DNA of 64,000 nucleotides from Neisseriaceae bacterium CLB008. Lineage in GTDB: Bacteria; Pseudomonadota; Gammaproteobacteria; Burkholderiales; Neisseriaceae. The position numbers and the translations under genes are program-made. Below are positions 12,984-21,583 of the stretch, in pieces. Within the stretch, counting starts at the first letter, position 1; each line of letters opens with the position of its first letter. The notes under the pieces were generated by a model. It saw only the letters and a list, made by a program, of their open reading frames with translations. It made no database searches and had not been told where the DNA came from. The stretch is taken from positions 1 through 64,000 of the forward strand of contig CP166133.1 in NCBI GenBank assembly GCA_041228285.1, written 5' to 3'.

Positions 12984-13694
12984 ATGATTGACCCTACAGC
13001 GGCGACCCCTGCGGCGCCGCTTCGTTACAGCTGGCCTCAGGCCATTAAAGTGTCTCTACCCATCGCCATGGGCTATCTGCCCGCTGGCGCCGCCTTTGGC
13101 GTGCTCGCCAGCGTAGCGGGTATTCCTTGGTGGGTGAGCATCTTCATCAGTATCGTGGCCTTTTCTGGCGCCGCTCAATACGCCGCCATTCCGCTGTTTG
13201 CCAGCGGCGCTGGCCTATTCAGCATCAGCTTTAACACCTTGCTCATTAACCTTAGGCACGCTCTGTATGCCTTGCCGCTGCTCGATGCGCTGCCTAAAAG
13301 TCGGCTCAAGCGCAGCTATTGCCTGTTCACCCTCACCGATGAATGCTTTTCGCTGATGACGACCTTGTCCAAGCCAGAACAAAAGGCCGTATTTTTCAAA
13401 ATGGCGGTGTTGGTGCACGGCTATTGGATTGGGGCGACGATTCTGGGCCTGCTGGTGGGGCAACAGCTGGCTCATTTGGTGCCGAACTTAGATTTCGCTT
13501 TAGCCTGTTTATTCGTAATTTTGTGGTTTGAGCAGGTTAAGGCCAAGCAGGTTTGGTGGCCGAGCGCGCTGGCCATCGTGGCCTTTGCCCTCGGCGCCTG
13601 GCTCATGCCCCAGTTTGTGCTGGTACTGGCTTTAGTGCTGTGCATGCTGGTGATCTTGGCGCGTAGCCTGCTGTTGTCTCAGGAGGCCGCATGA
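12984..13694 (+). CDS. azlC: AzlC family branched-chain amino acid exporter, large subunit
   Basis: 236-residue membrane protein of the AzlC family, the larger half of a two-component exporter for branched-chain and related amino acids. Family features are GYLPAGAAFGVLA at residues 31-43, FSGAAQYAAI and LLINLRHALYALPL. About six membrane segments are visible. It shares an ATGA stop/start overlap with the following azlD-type gene, the standard pair. Confidence 0.92.
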   Translation: MIDPTAATPAAPLRYSWPQAIKVSLPIAMGYLPAGAAFGVLASVAGIPWWVSIFISIVAFSGAAQYAAIPLFASGAGLFSISFNTLLINLRHALYALPLLDALPKSRLKRSYCLFTLTDECFSLMTTLSKPEQKAVFFKMAVLVHGYWIGATILGLLVGQQLAHLVPNLDFALACLFVILWFEQVKAKQVWWPSALAIVAFALGAWLMPQFVLVLALVLCMLVILARSLLLSQEAA

Positions 13695-14020
13695 ACACCA
13701 CCTTGATTTTAGCCGGTACGGTCTGCATGGGCGTGATTACTTTTTTATTGCGCGCCTTCCCAACCCTAGTGCCCAAGCAGTGGCTGGATTCGCGCATATT
13801 GCGGGCGCTTAACTTTGCCCTGCCGATCAGCGTGATGGTGGTGTTGATCTTGGCTAGCCTGAGTCTGAGCGAGGCTAAGTTTAGCCTGCCGCGCCTGAGT
13901 GCCGAAGTGCTGGCGCTCGGCGCCGTGCTGTTAACCTATGTGTTTTGGCGCAACGTTTTTGTGAGCGTCATCGTGGGGGTGGCGTCGCTCAATGGCTTGA
14001 TTTGGCTATTAGGCGCTTAA
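13691..14020 (+). CDS. azlD: AzlD family branched-chain amino acid transport protein, small subunit
   Basis: 109-residue, very hydrophobic partner of AzlC with four membrane segments and the family-typical early motif FLLRAFPTLVPK. It starts inside the azlC stop (ATGA at 13691-13694), indicating translational coupling and probably 1:1 synthesis. Confidence 0.9.
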   Translation: MNTTLILAGTVCMGVITFLLRAFPTLVPKQWLDSRILRALNFALPISVMVVLILASLSLSEAKFSLPRLSAEVLALGAVLLTYVFWRNVFVSVIVGVASLNGLIWLLGA

Positions 14021-14037
14021 TGCAGCCTGAGTGATGC

Positions 14038-14071
14038 TTTCGCCCCAACGGTGTGGATCGTTGGGGCGAAA
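14038..14071. terminator. Long inverted repeat between convergent azlD and COQ4-family gene
   Basis: A perfect 13-bp stem pairs 14038-14050 with 14059-14071 (TTTCGCCCCAACG and its complement) around an 8-nt loop, between convergently transcribed genes. It lacks a strong U-tract on either strand, so it may act as a weak bidirectional terminator or an RNA 3'-end stabiliser. Confidence 0.6.
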
Positions 14072-14076
14072 GTCGT

Positions 14077-14544
14077 TTAGGCGTGGTGGGTATGGATATT
14101 AAAGCAGCGGCGCAGATCGGCCACATCGCAGCTTAAAAGGCGCAAAAAATCTTCGCGATAAAAAGGATGCGCCTGCTGGCCTTGCCGTTTGGCGCGCCAA
14201 AAGCGGCGGCATTGTTCTGGGTAGAGCAGGAGGCCGGTGATCAACACCATGCGCAGATAGGGGCTGCGTTTGCCGTTGCCCCATAGGTAATACTGCATTT
14301 CGATCTCGCCCAAAACCGTCGGCGGAATCGCCGTCAGTACGTGGGCCACGTCATGGTCTTCAAACTGAGACAAGAGGGTGTAGCGGTGCTGGCTTAAAAA
14401 CTGCCCCAGGGCCTGGCCCAAGCTGTCGTTGGGATAGGCCGTCATTTTCGCCAAGTCCAAGCGCCAAGCGGGCTTGGTTTTATAGGCGCGTTGATACAAG
14501 GGGCGGCTCAGCCGATAGCCAAAAATGATGAAGGTTTTGCGCAT
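14077..14544 (-). CDS. COQ4-family protein (ubiquinone biosynthesis-like)
   Basis: 155-residue protein with the COQ4 family metal-site signature H-D-x-x-H-x11-E, seen here in FEDHDVAHVLTAIPPTVLGE. The following segment MQYYLWGNGKRSPYLRMVLI is also typical. Eukaryotic COQ4 acts in coenzyme Q synthesis; the role of short bacterial homologues is uncertain. The ATG at 14544 is preferred over an in-frame TTG at 14574. It is a monocistronic gene facing azlD, with no quinone-biosynthesis neighbours. Family assignment is by motif only. Confidence 0.75.
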   Translation of the reverse strand: MRKTFIIFGYRLSRPLYQRAYKTKPAWRLDLAKMTAYPNDSLGQALGQFLSQHRYTLLSQFEDHDVAHVLTAIPPTVLGEIEMQYYLWGNGKRSPYLRMVLITGLLLYPEQCRRFWRAKRQGQQAHPFYREDFLRLLSCDVADLRRCFNIHTHHA

Positions 14545-14650
14545 AGAGTGGTCAGAAATCGAAAAGAAGGTCAATGTGCTCGATCATAGCTTAACCATGC
14601 TAAAAACATGGTTAATTTGCCTATCTTTACCTAATGAAGGCTGTGTGTGT

Positions 14651-16132
14651 TTAAAACGTTTTTTCTAGCGAGACATACCATTGTTGATTTTGCCTGCTGT
14701 AAAAAGCGGGCAGATTGCTGCGAATTTTTTGATAGCGCACATTCAGCTTAGGCGTGAGGCCTTTGAAATGCAAGGCGCGGTGCCATAGGGCAAGATTGGC
14801 TTGGTATTCGGTGTCTTTTCTGGTTTGGTTTAGAAAAAAATGGGGAGCGTCAAATTGGCGTTGGCCATAGCGCAAGTTGACTCGGGTGCTGATGCCCCCG
14901 GCCAGCTCTTTGGCAAAGCCAATGCGGGCGCTGATTTTTTTAGAAGATTCATCCACAGCCTGAAGACGGTCGATTTGATGATCTAGGCCGCCATGCAGCA
15001 TGAAGGTGGGCGACATAAAATGGGCCAGAGTGCCGGAAAAAGCATGTAAGTTGCCTTGATAGCGGCGTAAGGCAGCGTCGGCATAGCGTTTATGGGCGTA
15101 AGTATAGGCGCCAATAGCCTGCGTTCGGGGCGACAACCAGCGGCTGTACTCAGAAACCAGGCCCAGATGGTGGCCATAGCGTTGATCATCTAGCCAGTTT
15201 TGTTCCACAAACGGGGTAAAGGCCAAGCTGGCATGAATGGTTTGGTATTTATAACCGCCTTCGAGTTTAAACGTGTGCTCATTATAGTCCGGTTGGTCCC
15301 AATAGCGCGTACCGTTTAGCTGGGCGGTAAGGGTGGCAAAGTGATTGCCCTTAAGATTGAATTCTCTGTGGGCGCTGAAATAAGCGCTGATGCCATTGGC
15401 TTTTTTGGGCAGTGTGTCATCGTTTTTGGTAAAGCGGTAAGGGCCAAGGTTAAACTCCTTTACCGAAGAGGCGTTATTGACGTTGTCGTTTTTAACGTAT
15501 TGCATCCCTAGCTGAATGTCCCACCCCATTTTTCGTTGAATGGCCTCAAGGTATTGGTTGCTTAAGTGTTGAATGTTGGGTTGGCCATTGGCCGACTTCA
15601 CCTTAATGAACTGGTCTTGGGCTGCCGTGTATTCTTTATTTTCATAGAGCATGGCCGCGAGGTCGAATCGAACGTAAAGCAGGTTAGGCTGTTGCGCTAC
15701 GATGTGACGATAGGCTTTAATGGCCTGTTCGTGATGTCCTTGCTGGCGCCAAAGCGCGCCTTGCGCATAGGCTAATAAAATCGAGTCGTGTGTGGGTATT
15801 TGGGCATAAATGGGGATGATTTTGGCCAGCAGTGGCCATTGTTTTTGCTGTAGCGCTTGCTGTAGGAGCTGTTCTGTTAAAGGCTGATCTTGCAATAGCT
15901 GGCTGGGCCGCAGTTGGCTGAGGTCAACATCAGTGACCAGTACGCTGGTGGTTGGTTGGGCAGGCGCGCTAATGGTGGGTTTGTGGTCGCTAGGTACAGC
16001 TTGCTGTACTAAGGCGCCGCCGTCGAAATTGGGATTGAGTAAGGCCGAAGGCGTGGCGGCTACAGACAGGATAGGATACACAGCACAACAGGCGGCAAAA
16101 CCGCAGTGAAACCGTAAAAAAGAGTAAGCCAT
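14651..16132 (-). CDS. Slam-type surface lipoprotein assembly modifier
   Basis: Outer-membrane protein of the Slam (DUF560) family, which moves specific lipoproteins to the cell surface. It has a signal peptide (residues 1-26, ending near SVAA), a periplasmic helical TPR domain (about 80-190, including QGALWRQQGHHEQAIKAYRH) and a C-terminal beta-barrel of about 290 residues with alternating aromatic strands, ending in Phe as outer-membrane barrels do. 493 residues, the usual Slam size. It lies 61 bp downstream of a TbpB-like lipoprotein gene on the same strand, the standard Slam-substrate arrangement. Confidence 0.88.
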   Translation of the reverse strand: MAYSFLRFHCGFAACCAVYPILSVAATPSALLNPNFDGGALVQQAVPSDHKPTISAPAQPTTSVLVTDVDLSQLRPSQLLQDQPLTEQLLQQALQQKQWPLLAKIIPIYAQIPTHDSILLAYAQGALWRQQGHHEQAIKAYRHIVAQQPNLLYVRFDLAAMLYENKEYTAAQDQFIKVKSANGQPNIQHLSNQYLEAIQRKMGWDIQLGMQYVKNDNVNNASSVKEFNLGPYRFTKNDDTLPKKANGISAYFSAHREFNLKGNHFATLTAQLNGTRYWDQPDYNEHTFKLEGGYKYQTIHASLAFTPFVEQNWLDDQRYGHHLGLVSEYSRWLSPRTQAIGAYTYAHKRYADAALRRYQGNLHAFSGTLAHFMSPTFMLHGGLDHQIDRLQAVDESSKKISARIGFAKELAGGISTRVNLRYGQRQFDAPHFFLNQTRKDTEYQANLALWHRALHFKGLTPKLNVRYQKIRSNLPAFYSRQNQQWYVSLEKTF

Positions 16133-16157
16133 GCGGTCGCCATCGTTAAAAAGTCAA

Positions 16158-16181
16158 AAGGCCGCCGCTTTCGGCGGCCTT
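16158..16181 (-). promoter_or_regulatory. Hairpin/attenuator between lipoprotein and Slam genes
   Basis: A perfect 10-bp GC-rich stem (16158-16167 with 16172-16181, loop of 4) sits in the 61-bp gap. On the minus strand it is followed by a T-rich stretch, so it resembles an intrinsic terminator after the lipoprotein gene and before slam. Partial read-through would give much lipoprotein and little Slam; this is inference. Confidence 0.7.
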
Positions 16182-16193
16182 ATTTACACTCGC

Positions 16194-17018
16194 TTAGCGT
16201 TTGCCCGCGAAGCCGATTTCGGTATTGACGATGTCACCGTAGTAGGCTGCGCCCGCAATTTCTTCAGCGTTGGGGCCGAAAAAGCCAAGCTCGTAAAAGC
16301 CGCCGCCGTTGGGCTGTTTGCTTGCGCTCATTTGGCCCATGATGCCCATACCGACCATGTCTTGATTCATGGCTTTATTAATGTGGCCTTTGGCTAAGGT
16401 GATTTGACCATAGGTATTAAGGCCAGAAATGGCGCCGCTGCCTGTACGGGCATCAAAGTCGACATTGTAGCTGAGCGTGCCTTGCTCTTTATCGCTAAAG
16501 GCCACGCCGTTATAGGTAAAGGTGCCGGTGGTGGGTAATCCCTGTTCCGTGGTGGTGAGACCGCGAACATGATCAATCGACAGCCTACCTGTTTCAGAAA
16601 GATTCAGAGAATCTTTGGTGACTAAGGTGCCAATCACCATAGAGTAGGGTTGTTGATAAATCTTCATCGTGGCTTCTGCATTGCCTTTACGGCCAGAATC
16701 ATCCTGATAATTTAGGGTGACTTTTTTATCAGAAAACCCATCTTTTAAAGAAGAAAAATCAATCTTCTCATCATGGCGCACAGTTTTGCCGTCAATGGTG
16801 AGCTGGGTGTAGATCAGATCGGAATCTTCATAGGGGGCAAAGTCCTTGGCCTGCTTAACAGCCGACTGATACGCTGTGGGTACATTGCTCAGTGAAGACT
16901 GGTTTGGACCAGGTTTTTCCGTTGAGTCTGTGTTGGGTGAACTGCTACCGCCACCGCCGCCGCAAGCGCTGAGGATTAAAACAGCGGCTGCCGTTAACGC
17001 TATTTTATACATGGCCAT
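16194..17018 (-). CDS. Slam-dependent surface lipoprotein (TbpB/fHbp-like C-lobe)
   Basis: Predicted lipoprotein with lipobox LSAC (Cys19), followed by a Gly5-Ser3 tether and a low-complexity linker. The mature part is beta-rich. Its C-terminal segment has the hallmark of TbpB-type barrel domains, here GFFGPNAEEIAGAAYYG. It is about 274 residues, so a single lobe rather than the two of TbpB; its ligand is unknown. It is upstream of and co-oriented with the Slam gene, its probable exporter. An alternative ATG at 17012 would shorten it by two residues. Confidence 0.85.
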   Translation of the reverse strand: MAMYKIALTAAAVLILSACGGGGGSSSPNTDSTEKPGPNQSSLSNVPTAYQSAVKQAKDFAPYEDSDLIYTQLTIDGKTVRHDEKIDFSSLKDGFSDKKVTLNYQDDSGRKGNAEATMKIYQQPYSMVIGTLVTKDSLNLSETGRLSIDHVRGLTTTEQGLPTTGTFTYNGVAFSDKEQGTLSYNVDFDARTGSGAISGLNTYGQITLAKGHINKAMNQDMVGMGIMGQMSASKQPNGGGFYELGFFGPNAEEIAGAAYYGDIVNTEIGFAGKR

Positions 17019-17270
17019 AAGTTGGTTCCGATCTCATTAAAAATGCACAGGATATAATCTAAGTGTCTGATTAAAACAAAGTCATATGTCGGTGTCAATT
17101 TTAAAAAATGCTAAGAGGGATGATTAAATGGACATTTATATTTTTCAATGACTTAGGGCTTTATTGTGGTGTGGTAATTATGGTTGATCACGGAGGTGAT
17201 GATCTGAACATAAAAGGGTGCCGCTCTGTGATCAAGATTAAGGCTGTGCACCTAGGACAGGGGGTTTATT

Positions 17271-18113
17271 TCAGTAGGGCAACAGCCGCTGCATCGATCG
17301 GATGACGTTGGGCACGATGCGTATCGGATTAGGCGTCGCAGGCTCTTGCTCTAAAAGCGTACAAGTGCCGCTGTAGACGGCTAGATTGGCCGTAGTTGTT
17401 CCCGTATTCACTCGCCGAGTTTCGCCTTGGGCATTGCTGTGGCCACAGTAGTGAAAGCCATCGTCGCGGGTAATTCGGTAGGTGAAATTGGCGATGGGTT
17501 GTTTTTCGGCAAGAAACACAAATAATTCATCGTTATAGGGATTGGTGCGGCGCTTGGTTTCGGTTTTGACAAACTCGGCCCGGCTTTGCCTCTGCCGTGT
17601 TGACGGTAAGGAGCCGATAAAGTCGGCCCATGGTCGATCGGTTTTTTGCGCCTGCCATTCATCGCCTAGCTGCACTTCGTGTTGGCTACTGCCCAGCCAT
17701 AGGGTGAGTCGGCCCTTGTCGGCCAAGCTCACGATTAAGCGGCTAAAGCCTTCTTGCGGGTGTTGGCGCAAGAGCCGCACAATGTCTTGGCGCGGCAGCG
17801 CCATGCGCCCGCCCCAAAATTGATCATCGTCGCCGTCTAACCACACAATATTGAGGCTGGTCGGCAAGGCCGACAGCGTTTTGAACGTCACGCTGGCCGG
17901 CGCGACGGCTTCTTTACCCCAACCGTCCCAGCCGCCAAAATAGGCCACAGGCTGGCCTTGGGCGTCGGCTAAATAGCTGCCTTCACGATCCATCACTAAG
18001 CCAGCAGTGCCTTGCGGTTCAATCTCTACCGTTAAGGTATGCGCCCACAGCGGCGCCAAGCCTAGGCTTAAGGATAAGGCCAGTATGGCCAAGGGTTGGG
18101 TGTGGATCGACAT
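17271..18113 (-). CDS. Secreted protein, DUF2931-like
   Basis: 280-residue protein with an N-terminal signal peptide (hydrophobic LAILALSLSLGLAPLWA, cleavage probably before HTLTV). The middle segment (SLNIVWLDGDDDQFWGGRMALP, then a Gly-Arg-Leu-Thr-Leu-Trp-Leu strand) recalls the DUF2931 group of uncharacterised bacterial exported proteins; that match is from memory and tentative. The ATG at 18113 is preferred over an in-frame GTG/ATG-type start at 18143. It precedes the lipoprotein-Slam pair on the same strand with a 252-bp gap, so it need not be co-transcribed. Confidence 0.72.
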   Translation of the reverse strand: MSIHTQPLAILALSLSLGLAPLWAHTLTVEIEPQGTAGLVMDREGSYLADAQGQPVAYFGGWDGWGKEAVAPASVTFKTLSALPTSLNIVWLDGDDDQFWGGRMALPRQDIVRLLRQHPQEGFSRLIVSLADKGRLTLWLGSSQHEVQLGDEWQAQKTDRPWADFIGSLPSTRQRQSRAEFVKTETKRRTNPYNDELFVFLAEKQPIANFTYRITRDDGFHYCGHSNAQGETRRVNTGTTTANLAVYSGTCTLLEQEPATPNPIRIVPNVIRSMQRLLPY

Positions 18114-18190
18114 GGGTAAAGCCCTCAAGGTAGGAGCCACCATTGTAGGGGAATGCTGAGGATAGGAAAAGCGGCCTTGCCCACTCTTGC

Positions 18191-19045
18191 CTAAAGCCGA
18201 AACAGCGCCTGAGCCGAAGCCCCCAGCACCGTTTGGCGTAGCCCTTCATCCGGCAGCCAGTCAGACAGCTGCGCCACCGTGGCGGCGTAGTTCACCAGCG
18301 TTTCGTGTTGGGTGTGCGGCCAGTCGCTGCCCCACAGCAAGCGCTCTGGCCCAAGCCGACGCAGGAGTAGCGGTATGGCGGTGCTGGTAAAGGTAAACTG
18401 CTCGGCAGGATCGGTGCTGATGCGGTACAGGCCAGACAGCTTAAACCAGACCGTGCGCGCCTCGGCCGCCTGATCTAATAGCTGGTGATAAGCGTGATCC
18501 TGCACCAGCGCATCGACGTATTGGGGGCGGCCAAAATGGTCGATGACCACGTTTAGGCCTTGATCCAGCAGCGGCGGGAGCATGGCCAACAGCTGGGCCA
18601 CGTTGCCGTGTAGCTGTACCTGCCAGCCCAGTGATGCCAAATGGGGCAGCAGCGCCTGCCAGGCGGGCGCATTCAGATCAGGCAGGTGGGTGCCGACCAG
18701 ATTAAAGCGAATGCCTACCACGCCGACCTGGGCCATGGCCGCTAGATCGGCCCAAGGCGTGTCGACATCAATGACGGCAATGCCATGCAGGCGCGGCCCC
18801 GCGCTGGCCAGCGCCGCCAGTAAATAATGATTGTCGGTGCCTAAAAAGCTGGGTTGAACCAGAATGCCGTGGCTGAGCTGGTGTTGGTCTAGATGGCCCA
18901 GATAATCGTCGATGCTGGCGGTGTAGCTGGGCGTATAGCGACGCTCGGCCACCATGGGCAGGTCGGGGTGAAACACATGGGCGTGGGTGTCTACCCGAAT
19001 GAGGGTGCTGGCTGCGGCGCCGTTGGGTATGTGAAGATCAGACAT
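18191..19045 (-). CDS. Amidohydrolase-family TIM-barrel metal hydrolase
   Basis: 284-residue Amidohydro_2-type enzyme. The metal-binding motif D-T-H-A-H is at residues 19-23, and later conserved elements are VIDHFGRPQ and LLWGSDWPH with the family catalytic aspartate. The layout resembles 2-pyrone-4,6-dicarboxylate lactonase-like and related hydrolases, but the substrate cannot be assigned. It lies 12 bp after the MatC-like carrier gene, so the pair probably imports and hydrolyses one carboxylated substrate. AAGGA precedes the ATG. Confidence 0.85.
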   Translation of the reverse strand: MSDLHIPNGAAASTLIRVDTHAHVFHPDLPMVAERRYTPSYTASIDDYLGHLDQHQLSHGILVQPSFLGTDNHYLLAALASAGPRLHGIAVIDVDTPWADLAAMAQVGVVGIRFNLVGTHLPDLNAPAWQALLPHLASLGWQVQLHGNVAQLLAMLPPLLDQGLNVVIDHFGRPQYVDALVQDHAYHQLLDQAAEARTVWFKLSGLYRISTDPAEQFTFTSTAIPLLLRRLGPERLLWGSDWPHTQHETLVNYAATVAQLSDWLPDEGLRQTVLGASAQALFRL

Positions 19046-19057
19046 ATGGATTCCTTT

Positions 19058-20353
19058 TCATAAAAAGAGGCTGAGGAGGACGCTGGCGAGCAAAGACAAG
19101 GCCACGCTGGCCGGCACCGCCACAAAAATCAGCTGCGGGAACAGGCGCGCCCGCGCATCGGCATCGGCCACCGCCCCGAGAATGAGGCTGCCGCCGGATG
19201 AGAACGGTGAGATGGCGCTGGATTGAGCCCCCACCACGATGCAGATAAACAGCAGCATCGGGTCTAGCCCCGTGGTGAAGGCCAAGGCCGGCACCAGCGG
19301 GAACAGCGCCGGCGTGACCACGCCTAAGGTGCTGCTGAAAAACGACATGATGGCCGCCACCAGGCCAATGACTAAGGGCACCGCAATGATGGGGATGTTG
19401 CCGCCGATCCAGCTGGCAATGATGTCCAGCGTGCCGGCCTCAATGGCCAATCCCACCAGCACACCTACGCCGCAAATCATGATCAGCGTTTCCCACGGTA
19501 CTTTGGCGATGACGGTTTTTTCATCCGCTAGGCCCAACATCAGCCCGATCACGGCCATGCTCAAACCCACCCAGCCCACATTGATGCGCGCATTGAGCCA
19601 GCTAAGGACGGCCACGTCGGGCCAAATAAAGGCCAGCACCGGCGGCAGCAGAATGATGAGCATCATCACCACGATGAGCAGCAGATTGATTTTTTGCTTG
19701 GGGGCAAACGGCTCTGGCCTCGCCAACTCTATGTCTTGGCCTATGCTGCGGTTGCTTTTGGGTAAGAATAAAAACAGCGCAATCAGTACCAGCGCATAGG
19801 CGAAGGTGGCGGCGAAAATGGCGAATGAAAAGCCAAACGATTCGCTGCCGTAGCCGGCATGGTCCATTAGCCCCCGAAAGATCACCCCACTGCCGCTGAT
19901 CATGAAATTGGCCCCAACCAGCGCCCCACAGTTAATCGCCACCGCCCCGACCAGATGGCTCATCTTGACCTTGTCGCACAAGAGCAGGGTAATTGGCGCC
20001 ATAAATGCCAACACCGTATAAAAGCCCGCGCCCAAGGCCGCGACCACCAGCGCCGCAGCAAACAGCGCAAACGGCAACAGCCGCGGCGTGCCGCGCAGGG
20101 CATACACCACCCACAGCGCCAGCTTTTCTAAGGTGCCGTTGATCAAGGCGATGTTGTAGAACAGTGCCACCGCGAAAATCACAAAGAAAATGCCCATCGG
20201 CCATTTGGCCAACAGCGCCGACGCGGGTAAGTCCATGACGAAACAGCCGATCACATAGGCAAAAAAGAGGGCGATGAGGCCGACGTTGAATTTAGTGCGG
20301 TAGCCGATGACGATGGCGGCTAGGAGGGCGAGAATGATGATGAGGCTGAGCAT
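19058..20353 (-). CDS. MatC-like/SLC13-type carboxylate transporter
   Basis: 431-residue membrane protein with about 11-12 transmembrane helices. The N-terminal half resembles the MatC dicarboxylate-carrier domain (GLIALFFAYVIGCFV, then a long hydrophobic block ending AFMAPITLLLCDKVKMSHLVG). The C-terminal half includes ICGVGVLVGLAIEAGTLDII and the polar VVGAQSSAISPFSSGGSLIL motif, typical of ion-coupled carboxylate transporters. It is first in a two-gene operon with the amidohydrolase. GGAGA precedes the ATG. Confidence 0.83.
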   Translation of the reverse strand: MLSLIIILALLAAIVIGYRTKFNVGLIALFFAYVIGCFVMDLPASALLAKWPMGIFFVIFAVALFYNIALINGTLEKLALWVVYALRGTPRLLPFALFAAALVVAALGAGFYTVLAFMAPITLLLCDKVKMSHLVGAVAINCGALVGANFMISGSGVIFRGLMDHAGYGSESFGFSFAIFAATFAYALVLIALFLFLPKSNRSIGQDIELARPEPFAPKQKINLLLIVVMMLIILLPPVLAFIWPDVAVLSWLNARINVGWVGLSMAVIGLMLGLADEKTVIAKVPWETLIMICGVGVLVGLAIEAGTLDIIASWIGGNIPIIAVPLVIGLVAAIMSFFSSTLGVVTPALFPLVPALAFTTGLDPMLLFICIVVGAQSSAISPFSSGGSLILGAVADADARARLFPQLIFVAVPASVALSLLASVLLSLFL

Positions 20354-20633
20354 GGGGGTCTCCTTTATATGTCATTTGGTTATTATTTTTTCATAAAAAT
20401 ATTTCCCTTGGGAAATAAAATGACAAAAGCGTTTTATTTTTCTAAACCTGTGGTGAATAAGCGAAAAATAGGCGTAAATGTCGCTTTATATTGATTAGTT
20501 TGTTAATAATTAAAGGTTTTTTGTCTTGATTTGTTTTGAATTAGCGAATCGCTATTGCTCATTTTTAGGCTGAACTTTGTCAGTATTTCCTTAGGGTTGT
20601 TTACCTGTAGGGCTGTCATCGTAATAATGAGTT
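20354..20633. promoter_or_regulatory. Divergent intergenic region with an inverted repeat
   Basis: AT-rich 280-bp gap between the divergent transporter operon and the S24-type regulator. The palindrome AGCGA-A-TCGCT lies at 20543-20553 and could be an operator for the adjacent regulator. No other structure was recognised. Confidence 0.4.
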
Positions 20634-21299
20634 ATGGATAAATATGAACGTCGTCGTCAGCGCCTATTATTTTTAAAAAAGCAGTTTTGCCAGAATAAAA
20701 TTTCGCTTTTGGCAGATCGGCTCGATCGCCCACATTCCTATGTGTCGAGAATGCTGTATCCAGAAGGAAAGGCGCATAAGAGGCGCATTGGTGACGACAT
20801 GCTGGAGCATATTGCGCATACGTTTGACGTGTCTAAAGCGTGGGTCGATGGCCTTGAAGCAGCGACATTGACGTCAACGGTGCGTTTTCGGTTTGGCGAT
20901 GAGCAGGTGGATACCACGATCCAGCCCTCACCTTGGTTGAAAAGCATAGAAGTTTCTTCGGCTCAAGCGTATGACCAGCTTGGCTTAAGCCATCATGATG
21001 ACGTGTGTTTGATGGTGCCGTGTGACGACAGCATGGCGCCCACGATACCGAAACAAAGCATGGTCTTGATGGACCATACCGTTCATCGGTTTATAGGTGA
21101 TGGGGTGTATTGCCTGAGATTTGGTGATTTGATGACGTTTCGCCGTCTACAGCATGGCCCCAATGGCGACATTAGGGTGACCACGGACAATGACGTATAT
21201 GCACAAGGGGCGTTTAGCTATCATCCGAAAGCATCCGTTCCTTGGGTGATCTGTGGCAAACTTTTTAAAGTTTTGCCATTGCAATTTATTGATGTGTAA
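20634..21299 (+). CDS. Phage-repressor-like regulator (HTH plus S24/LexA-like domain)
   Basis: 221-residue transcription regulator. The N-terminal helix-turn-helix (about residues 20-70, SLLADRLDRPHSYVSRML) is followed by an S24 peptidase-like fold (about 120-215). The serine of the Ser-Lys dyad is at Ser133 (CDDSMAPTI). In the segment normally carrying the catalytic lysine the sequence reads FRRLQ, with Arg170 where Lys is expected, and no Ala-Gly cleavage site was evident. It may therefore be a non-cleaving repressor. It is divergent from the MatC-like operon. No prophage genes are nearby. Confidence 0.85.
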   Translation: MDKYERRRQRLLFLKKQFCQNKISLLADRLDRPHSYVSRMLYPEGKAHKRRIGDDMLEHIAHTFDVSKAWVDGLEAATLTSTVRFRFGDEQVDTTIQPSPWLKSIEVSSAQAYDQLGLSHHDDVCLMVPCDDSMAPTIPKQSMVLMDHTVHRFIGDGVYCLRFGDLMTFRRLQHGPNGDIRVTTDNDVYAQGAFSYHPKASVPWVICGKLFKVLPLQFIDV

Positions 21300-21583
21300 A
21301 GACAATACTTGACTGGGTTTTAGGTTTGTAACCTAGGTAGTGCTGCGGCCAGCTCATGTAGGGTGGTGCAAAGCGCAGCGTGCCCACCATAAGCTTCCAA
21401 TTTCCCAAAGGTTTGAGCTATGTCGCTATTGATTGATGGTTGTCTTTCGTCTGTAGTCGATCCTTATCTGGAACCCACCTCGGCGGCTAAAGGGGACGGA
21501 GGCTTCACTTTATGGCCAGCGCGGCGAGCTAATGGCTATCTTCTTGTATCACTTCATCTTCCTGCCCGTTTCATGGCCAGTCG
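21300..21583. other. Intergenic region with a GTAGGGTGG repeat copy
   Basis: Contains a short imperfect inverted repeat at 21358-21388 that begins GTAGGGTGG and ends in GCCCACC, similar to the element at 38539-38624. A 55-codon ORF (21420-21587) exists but lacks a recognisable family and overlaps the HNH gene end, so it is not called. Confidence 0.5.

Noticed and set aside
17108-17305. 65-codon plus-strand ORF in the gap before the lipoprotein gene
   Set aside because: Overlaps the end of the DUF2931-like gene, has no ribosome binding site and no family resemblance.
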